A DNA stretch of 6,673 bases from Holosporales bacterium (GTDB taxonomy: Bacteria; Pseudomonadota; Alphaproteobacteria; Caedimonadales; UBA9215), in the NCBI GenBank assembly GCA_003503995.1, contig DOCA01000086.1, positions 5,810 through 12,482 on the forward strand, written 5' to 3'. A program made the translations under genes and the position numbers. Below the pieces are notes generated by a model that was given only the letters and a program-made list of their open reading frames with translations, had not been told where the DNA came from and made no database searches. Below, one piece after another: positions 5,859-6,673 of this stretch (the stretch's first letter is position 1; each line of letters starts with the position of its first letter).

Positions 5859-6673
5859 ATGATTTCTGACGTACCAATAATACAGCTTGATTCAAAGTGG
5901 GCTAAGCGTGATGAAAAAGAACGTATCACCCTTGTCTTGGATATTGATGGCACCCTAATTGAAGGTGACTCAACCAGAAAAGCTGCTAAAAAATACGTGA
6001 AAAAGCATTTTTGGGGATCTTTCTTTAATGCCATCAAAGGTCTCATTGCTCTTATAGGCTTAAGTTCTTTTCTAGTGCCCTTACTCTATATGTTTTTAAA
6101 ATTGGATAAATTCACTAAATTTAGGACAGACATATACAACTACATAAAAGCAAACTATCAAATTGATTTTCCTATCTTCTCTTGGTCCCAATCCTGGATC
6201 CAAAATAACACCCCTGATTTTATCCCTATTCCCTACGTGTTTTTTATCTTAGGTCTCCTGATCAGCCTCTTTCTATTGAAACATACTATGCTATTTATAA
6301 AATTGCCCCCTCAATCAATGAGAGCAAACTATAAACAAGAACTGGCTCGAGAAATTAATTTAACAGAAAAAGATATCTTATTTATTCCAAATACAATCAA
6401 GTTGATTCAACAAGAAAAAGAAAGAAACAGGCCTATTTTTCTAGCAACGGGTGCAGATGTGAAATATGCCACAATAGTTCGAGACGCTCTTCAAAAAAAA
6501 CTTGGATTTACGAAAAATGATAAAACAATAGGTTTCATTGCAAGCACAGGAAAGGAAAATATCATCGGAAAAAACAAAGCTTTTGAACTTATCAAAGAAT
6601 TTGGTCACAAGAACTTTATCTACGTGGGTAATAGTAGCGCTGATCTAAGCGTTTGGGAGCACTGCATTAACCC
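5859..6673 (+). CDS. HAD-family hydrolase domain, probable N-terminus of a HAD-UbiA prenyltransferase fusion (3' partial)
   Basis: The frame stays open for 271 codons to the window edge, so the C-terminus is missing. HAD motifs appear in order: LDIDGTL (nucleophile D28, acid/base D30), motif II T197 in FLATGAD, a likely motif III lysine K240 in GKNKAFEL, and motif IV YVGNSSADLSVW (256-266) with D262. The first motif IV acidic position is N258. HAD domains catalyse phosphoryl transfer, usually as phosphatases. The passage IPNTIKLIQQEKERN-to-FLATGAD and the YVGNSSADLSVW block resemble, from memory, the HAD half of proteins whose C-terminal half is a membrane UbiA-type prenyltransferase; if so, about 200 or more residues follow off-window. 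Two hydrophobic segments (about 57-80 and 125-147) lie between motifs I and II, each with basic residues on the outer side, suggesting a membrane hairpin. The start is chosen by its strong SD. The gene is more AT-rich than uvrC or polA in sampled lines. Substrate unknown; a standalone membrane phosphatase remains possible. Confidence 0.75.
   Translation, partial: MISDVPIIQLDSKWAKRDEKERITLVLDIDGTLIEGDSTRKAAKKYVKKHFWGSFFNAIKGLIALIGLSSFLVPLLYMFLKLDKFTKFRTDIYNYIKANYQIDFPIFSWSQSWIQNNTPDFIPIPYVFFILGLLISLFLLKHTMLFIKLPPQSMRANYKQELAREINLTEKDILFIPNTIKLIQQEKERNRPIFLATGADVKYATIVRDALQKKLGFTKNDKTIGFIASTGKENIIGKNKAFELIKEFGHKNFIYVGNSSADLSVWEHCIN

Overview
The window looks like chromosomal housekeeping DNA from an AT-rich proteobacterium, most likely an alphaproteobacterium. 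This assignment is inferred from recalled family resemblance: the form of the UvrC N-terminus, the uvrC-pgsA gene pair and the Pol I sequence. The moderate-to-low GC would suit a host-associated lineage such as Holosporales or Rickettsiales relatives, but no rRNA or other marker is present to prove it.

Layout, left to right. Positions 1-161 are non-coding apart from a possible 30-codon tail of an upstream reading frame. They hold two diverged copies of a short repeat and a probable extended -10 promoter that sits directly against the uvrC start codon. uvrC (162-2018, +) and pgsA (2062-2613, +) form a short co-directional pair. They converge on polA (2666-5782, -) across a 52-bp gap with no recognisable intrinsic terminator. 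A 76-bp divergent intergenic region (5783-5858) separates polA from the last gene (5859 to the right edge, +). That gene is cut by the window end and encodes a HAD-type phosphatase domain that resembles the N-terminal half of HAD-UbiA prenyltransferase fusions.

Functionally, UvrC (dual incision nuclease) and DNA polymerase I (gap filling) act in the same nucleotide excision repair pathway, while PgsA makes the precursor of phosphatidylglycerol. No mobile element, CRISPR array, tRNA or rRNA was seen, and the complete genes appear intact.

The most unusual feature is inside polA. Compared with E. coli Pol I numbering, about 80 extra residues lie between the fingers/Q-helix region and catalytic motif C. 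This insert carries the pentapeptide QLDLF, a textbook match to the bacterial sliding-clamp binding consensus QL(S/D)LF. Secondary points are a probable leaderless uvrC transcript, a 35-42 residue polar N-terminal extension on Pol I, and a HAD domain with a predicted membrane hairpin between its catalytic motifs.
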